From Streptomyces sp. NBC_00154 (GTDB taxonomy: Bacteria > Actinomycetota > Actinomycetes > Streptomycetales > Streptomycetaceae): a stretch of DNA of 64,000 nt. The position numbers and the translations under genes are program-made. The notes beneath the pieces are model-generated. The model made no database searches. It saw only the letters and a program-made list of their open reading frames with translations, and was not told where the DNA came from. Location: contig NZ_JAPEMI010000001.1 of the NCBI RefSeq assembly GCF_026342835.1, positions 3,416,501 through 3,480,500 on the forward strand. Direction: 5' to 3'. This document shows positions 61,501 to 64,000 of the stretch, piece by piece (position 1 is the stretch's first letter; every line of letters starts with the position of its first letter).

Positions 61501-61746
61501 CGTGACGAGCGCCCGGTCGGCGCCGCGGCGGAGAGGGAGAACGAGCGCACCCGGGAGCTGCCGCAGGTCAGCGATCCGCACGCCGCCGAGGAGCGGCGGC
61601 AGCGCGGTCGGCGTCCTCGTCCGGACTGGGCCGAGGAGACCCCGCTGGACGATCTGCCGACGCTGGCGGACGAGCTGCTCGGCGATCACGACAGTGACGA
61701 CGAGGACCCCGGCACCTCCGGACGCGGTCGCCGCCCGCGCCGCTGA
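58597..61746 (+). CDS. tmk: MFS-like membrane domain fused to thymidylate kinase
   Basis: 1049 aa. Residues about 30-470 form roughly 12 membrane helices of MFS type. Residues about 508-715 are a complete thymidylate kinase: P-loop LEGGDGAGKSTQ, VTREPGATPVG, DRYIDSSVAYQG and LDVDPETARER. Residues about 720-865 are an unbroken Glu/Ala/Arg coiled coil, then an acidic disordered tail. dTMP phosphorylation is therefore tethered to the membrane. The transporter-like domain has no known substrate. TAGGCT is 6 nt before the ATG (leaderless). The architecture is seen in other Streptomyces at this locus. Confidence 0.93.
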   Translation: MTRAEQPTVVSPTSDTLAADSRERAVRALLHVPPLKRLWSAQLVGGIGDALALLVLVLLSLQAAVLEGSFGSGYRGAAFAVAAVFGARILATLLFGAVLLGPLTTLTAPGGPLDRRWLMIGADGLRLALLVVAPLWIDWMPDKALMMILITVFVTGVGERLWTIAKESAAPALLPAPPAEGAAVRPLPDHLDALRRLSLRTDFAAVPAAAAVLLIATLIGNLLGSGLEWFSFHQAALGSYVAAGLFSASISTLYFLELPGSPTPRPRSPLEGLRRPSTADGPDRGRTGAVPLIVGACAAVAGAVAAAAAVAVLHAADLGGGPVTFALLILALTGATGTGIRTAEKVLPTLSRRRLLALATAVTGVALLAMGLVPDTATVVFIAVLAGYAAGVAAYTGHTLVDQETEEVRRARTTEHLQAVVRVLIALGAVGGPLLAAAIGTHRLTAGDFVFAHGGAAFALMLIGALLLPVAAIVLARTDDRSGVPLRRDLREALRGGEPAVAPAATGFFLVLEGGDGAGKSTQVEALAEWIRAKGHEVVVTREPGATPVGKRLRSILLDVSSAGLSNRAEALLYAADRAEHVDSLVRPALERGAIVISDRYIDSSVAYQGAGRDLSPTEIARISRWATSGLVPHLTVLLDVDPETARERFTEAPDRLESEPPEFHARVRSGFLTLAAADPTRYLVVDAGQEPESITTVVRHRLDQLLPLSEAEIKAQAEARKAAEDEARRKAEEVAARKAEEERLERERQEQLAKLRAEEEERQRRELEEARQREAERQAEEARRQAEEARRIAEEERVRREAEEQAREAEQARLRRQAEEEARLRKEAEARRLEKQRKAEEALLRAEAARRQAEAEAASAAAAQAARAGSASVPDNELTVPTPVVGPNEVTQAVPSPVATPSPEDETAMLPKVSDATDRSEGSERSERPPVRDAAGAADETTVLPPVRDVREARDEHPADRVPRGIFRDERPVGAAAERENERTRELPQVSDPHAAEERRQRGRRPRPDWAEETPLDDLPTLADELLGDHDSDDEDPGTSGRGRRPRR

Positions 61747-61906
61747 GCGGAGCCGTCTGACGGACCCCGGCCGGATCTCCGGCCGGGGGTCCGGATCCCG
61801 GCCGGCGGTCCCAGGACCGAGGACGGACCGGATCGCCGGGATTGTCAGACCCTTCCCCCACAATGGGAAGCCGGAGCCGTACACGACCACCGGAAGGGTG
61901 GTGACC

Positions 61907-63112
61907 ATGTCCGTATGGGACGACCTGGTCGGCCAGGACCGAGTGCAGGAGCAGCTCGGGGCCGCCGCTCAGGACGCCGATGCGCTGGTCACCGCAGTCT
62001 CTGTGGGGGAGCGGGTGCCGCCGGGGTCGAGGATGACTCACGCCTGGCTGTTCACCGGACCGCCGGGCTCCGGGCGGTCCACCGCCGCCCGCGCCTTCGC
62101 CGCCGCCCTCCAGTGCACCAGCCCGGACCGCGCCCTGGGCGGCGCACCGGGGTGCGGCTTCTGCGACGGCTGTCACACGAGCCTCGTCGGTACGCATGCC
62201 GACGTCGATGTGGTTCGGACGGACCTGCTCTCCATCGGTGTGAAGGAGACCCGCGAACTGGTCCGCCGCGCCCAGCTCTCCCCGGCCGTGGGCCGCTGGC
62301 AGGTGATCATCCTGGAGGACGCCGACCGGCTCACGGAGGGCGCGGGGAATGTGCTGCTGAAGGCGGTCGAGGAGCCCGCGCCGCGCACGGTGTGGCTGCT
62401 CTGCGCCCCCTCCCTCGAAGATGTGCTGCCCACCATCCGGTCCCGCTGCCGTCATCTCACGCTGCGCACCCCGTCGGTCGATGCCGTCGCCGATGTGCTG
62501 ATCCGGCGCGACGGCATCGATCCGGAGCGGGCCGCGTCCGCCGCGCGCGCCACGCAGGGGCACATCGGCCGGGCCCGCCGCCTCGCCACCGACGAGAAGG
62601 CCCGTGCGCGCCGCGCGGCCGTGCTCAAGCTTCCGCTCAGGGTCGAGGACATCGGCGGCTGTCTGAAGGCGGCCCAGGAGCTGATCGACACCGCTGCCGA
62701 CGATGCGAGGCAGGTCTCCGAAGAGGTCGACGTCAAGGAGACGGAGGACATGAAGGCCGCGCTCGGCGCGGCCGCCGGAGGCCGGATGCCGCGCGGCACG
62801 GCGGGGGTGATGAAGGATCTGGAGGACAAGCAGAAGCGCCGCAAGACCCGCACCCAGCGCGACAGCCTGGATCTGGCGCTCACCGATCTGACCGGCTTCT
62901 ACCGCGACGTACTGGCACTCCAGCTGGGTTCGCAGATCGCGCTCTCCAATGTCGATGTGTGGGACGCACTCGACCGGATCGCGCGGTCCTCCACACCCGA
63001 GCGCACCCTGCGCCGGATAGAGGCAGTGATTGCCTGCCGCCGGGCGCTGGACCGCAATGTGGCGCCGCTGCTCGCGGTGGAGGCGATGACGATGGCACTA
63101 CGCGCAGGCTGA
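61907..63112 (+). CDS. DNA polymerase III subunit delta-prime (clamp loader)
   Basis: 401 aa AAA+ protein. Zinc module C-x12-C-x2-C-x2-C (ending CGFCDGC), Walker A-like GPPGSGRSTAARAF with Arg in place of the Lys, so no ATP hydrolysis is expected, as for delta-prime subunits, and the SRC motif TIRSRCRHL (arginine-finger sensor). It assists loading of the sliding clamp. ATG 61907 with AAGGGTGG upstream; GTG 61901 is an alternative. It follows the tmk fusion, the same tmk-holB order found in many bacteria. Confidence 0.93.
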   Translation: MSVWDDLVGQDRVQEQLGAAAQDADALVTAVSVGERVPPGSRMTHAWLFTGPPGSGRSTAARAFAAALQCTSPDRALGGAPGCGFCDGCHTSLVGTHADVDVVRTDLLSIGVKETRELVRRAQLSPAVGRWQVIILEDADRLTEGAGNVLLKAVEEPAPRTVWLLCAPSLEDVLPTIRSRCRHLTLRTPSVDAVADVLIRRDGIDPERAASAARATQGHIGRARRLATDEKARARRAAVLKLPLRVEDIGGCLKAAQELIDTAADDARQVSEEVDVKETEDMKAALGAAAGGRMPRGTAGVMKDLEDKQKRRKTRTQRDSLDLALTDLTGFYRDVLALQLGSQIALSNVDVWDALDRIARSSTPERTLRRIEAVIACRRALDRNVAPLLAVEAMTMALRAG

Positions 63113-63208
63113 CACGGACTTCCGACACGAAGCTCCGGCGCGGATCGCTGATTCATCCGATTGGGTAACGAATCGGACGAGTCGTCGCATGGCGACTACG
63201 CTCCGGGG

Positions 63209-64000
63209 ATGGACACCAGGCGCCTGCTCCGTACCTTCGGCACCCTGCTCGGCAGTGCCGGCCTACTCATCTCCGGCTGCAGCAGCGGCAGTTCGACGAC
63301 GAGTGCGTCGAGTCCCGCGCCTGCCGCGCCCACGGAGCTTCTGCCGTACTACACACAGCATCTGACCTGGCGGGACTGCGGCGTCTCCGGATTCCAGTGC
63401 GCCACCATGAAGGCGCCGCTCGACTACGCGAAGCCGGGTGCCGGAGACATCAAGCTGGCCGTTTCCCGCAAGAAGGCCACCGGCCCGGGCAAGCGGATCG
63501 GCTCCCTCCTGGTGAACCCGGGAGGCCCCGGCGGCTCGGCCATCGGCTACCTCCAGAGCTACGCGGCCGCGGGCTACCCCGCACCGGTCCGTGCCCGCTA
63601 CGACATGGTCGCCGTCGACCCGCGCGGCGTCGCCCGCAGTGAACCCGTTGAATGTCTCACCGGACCGCAGATGGACGCGTACACCCAGGTCGATCAGACC
63701 CCCGACGACGCCGCAGAGGTCACGCAGCTGAGCGACTCCTTCGAGAAGTTCGCGGACGGTTGCGAGCAGCGCTCCGGCAAGATCCTCCCGCACGTGTCCA
63801 CCGTCGAGGCGGCCCGCGACATGGACATCCTGCGGTCCCTGCTCGGTGACGAGAGGCTGACGTACGTCGGGGCGTCGTACGGCACCTTCCTGGGTGCGAC
63901 GTACGCCGAGCTCTTCCCTGCCCGGACCGGCCGCCTCGTCCTCGACGGTGCGATGGACCCGTCGCTCTCGTCGATCGAGATGAACCGCGACCAGACCGCG
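63209..64000 (+). CDS. Alpha/beta hydrolase lipoprotein, tripeptidyl aminopeptidase type (3' end outside window)
   Basis: First 264 codons of a secreted peptidase of the S. lividans Tap/SlpD type. Signal peptide with lipobox LLISGC (Cys 24), Ser/Thr/Ala-rich spacer, then the hydrolase: oxyanion loop LVNPGGPGGS, VDPRGVARSEPV and nucleophile elbow YVGASYGTFLG. The C-terminal Asp-His part lies beyond the window. TACGCT lies 6 nt before the ATG (leaderless). Probably releases tripeptides or processes peptides outside the cell. Confidence 0.92.
   Translation, partial: MDTRRLLRTFGTLLGSAGLLISGCSSGSSTTSASSPAPAAPTELLPYYTQHLTWRDCGVSGFQCATMKAPLDYAKPGAGDIKLAVSRKKATGPGKRIGSLLVNPGGPGGSAIGYLQSYAAAGYPAPVRARYDMVAVDPRGVARSEPVECLTGPQMDAYTQVDQTPDDAAEVTQLSDSFEKFADGCEQRSGKILPHVSTVEAARDMDILRSLLGDERLTYVGASYGTFLGATYAELFPARTGRLVLDGAMDPSLSSIEMNRDQTA

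Noticed and set aside
1..64000. CRISPR array or insertion sequence
   Set aside because: No regularly spaced long identical repeats and no transposase or terminal inverted repeats were seen; the only regular repeats are the short ones reported at 24.3 kb and in nth.

Overview
The window is chromosomal DNA from a Streptomyces. Evidence: very high GC with strong third-position GC bias, many GTG starts and one TTG start, lineage-specific developmental genes (wblA, bldG and its anti-sigma partner, ssd, the tail of rsiG, a Streptomyces-type crp), and many start codons that lie 6-8 nt behind a TANNNT box, as expected of leaderless mRNAs. Gene order from the penicillin-binding protein and wblA through topA and the thymidylate kinase fusion matches, as I remember it, the conserved core region of S. 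coelicolor around SCO3580-SCO3540. I see no insertion sequence, prophage, CRISPR array or secondary-metabolite cluster.

Layout. 0-7 kb: 3' end of rsiG (c-di-GMP-responsive anti-sigma factor for WhiG) with a strong terminator, an asparaginase, an Eis-like acetyltransferase, a 55-aa membrane peptide, then an accessory-looking GntR / HAD phosphatase / APH-fold kinase cassette with its own palindromic operator. 6-10 kb: quinone reductase with divergent TetR, a secreted seven-repeat FG-GAP protein, and tRNA-Pro(CGG) next to a decayed tRNA copy and a gene remnant. 10-24 kb: metallophosphoesterase, YqeY protein, class A PBP, wblA, two ArsA/Get3-like ATPases, DUF4177 and RidA proteins, NUDIX and metallo-beta-lactamase hydrolases, crp, nth, CoA-pyrophosphatase-type NUDIX and a MarP-like protease. 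24-35 kb: alpha/beta hydrolase and holin-like membrane protein, NhaA antiporter, acetyl-CoA synthetase (with a DasR-type site upstream), a SulP-STAS-carbonic anhydrase fusion, a decayed polysaccharide deacetylase, and a divergent pair of a CooC-type ATPase and a degenerate Fic-like protein. 35-42 kb: HAD-IB phosphatase, a candidate 21-aa ORF, and the ssd/tad pilus operon (ssd, tadA, tadB, tadC, pilin-like DUF4244, TadE, TadG-like). 42-49 kb: MrfA/Hrq1-type helicase, bldG and its anti-sigma factor, the proton-pumping pyrophosphatase hppA and a lipoprotein. 49-55 kb: methyltransferase, wHTH regulator and an ABC-2 exporter whose second permease carries an apparent frameshift. 55-64 kb: topA, an MFS-thymidylate kinase fusion, DNA polymerase III delta-prime and the start of a lipoprotein peptidase.

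Functionally the region mixes developmental control (RsiG, WblA, Crp, BldG and its anti-sigma partner, Ssd), DNA maintenance (Nth, MrfA-like helicase, TopA, Tmk, delta-prime), envelope work (PBP, Tad pilus, MarP, exporter) and acetate, proton and bicarbonate economy (Acs, NhaA, HppA, SulP-CA). The most unusual items are the GntR-HAD-kinase cassette, the tRNA-Pro relic locus, a 20-nt periodic repeat near 24.35 kb, a leaderless 21-aa ORF before the ssd/tad operon, three DnaA-box-like sites in front of ssd, and several degenerate or fused proteins.
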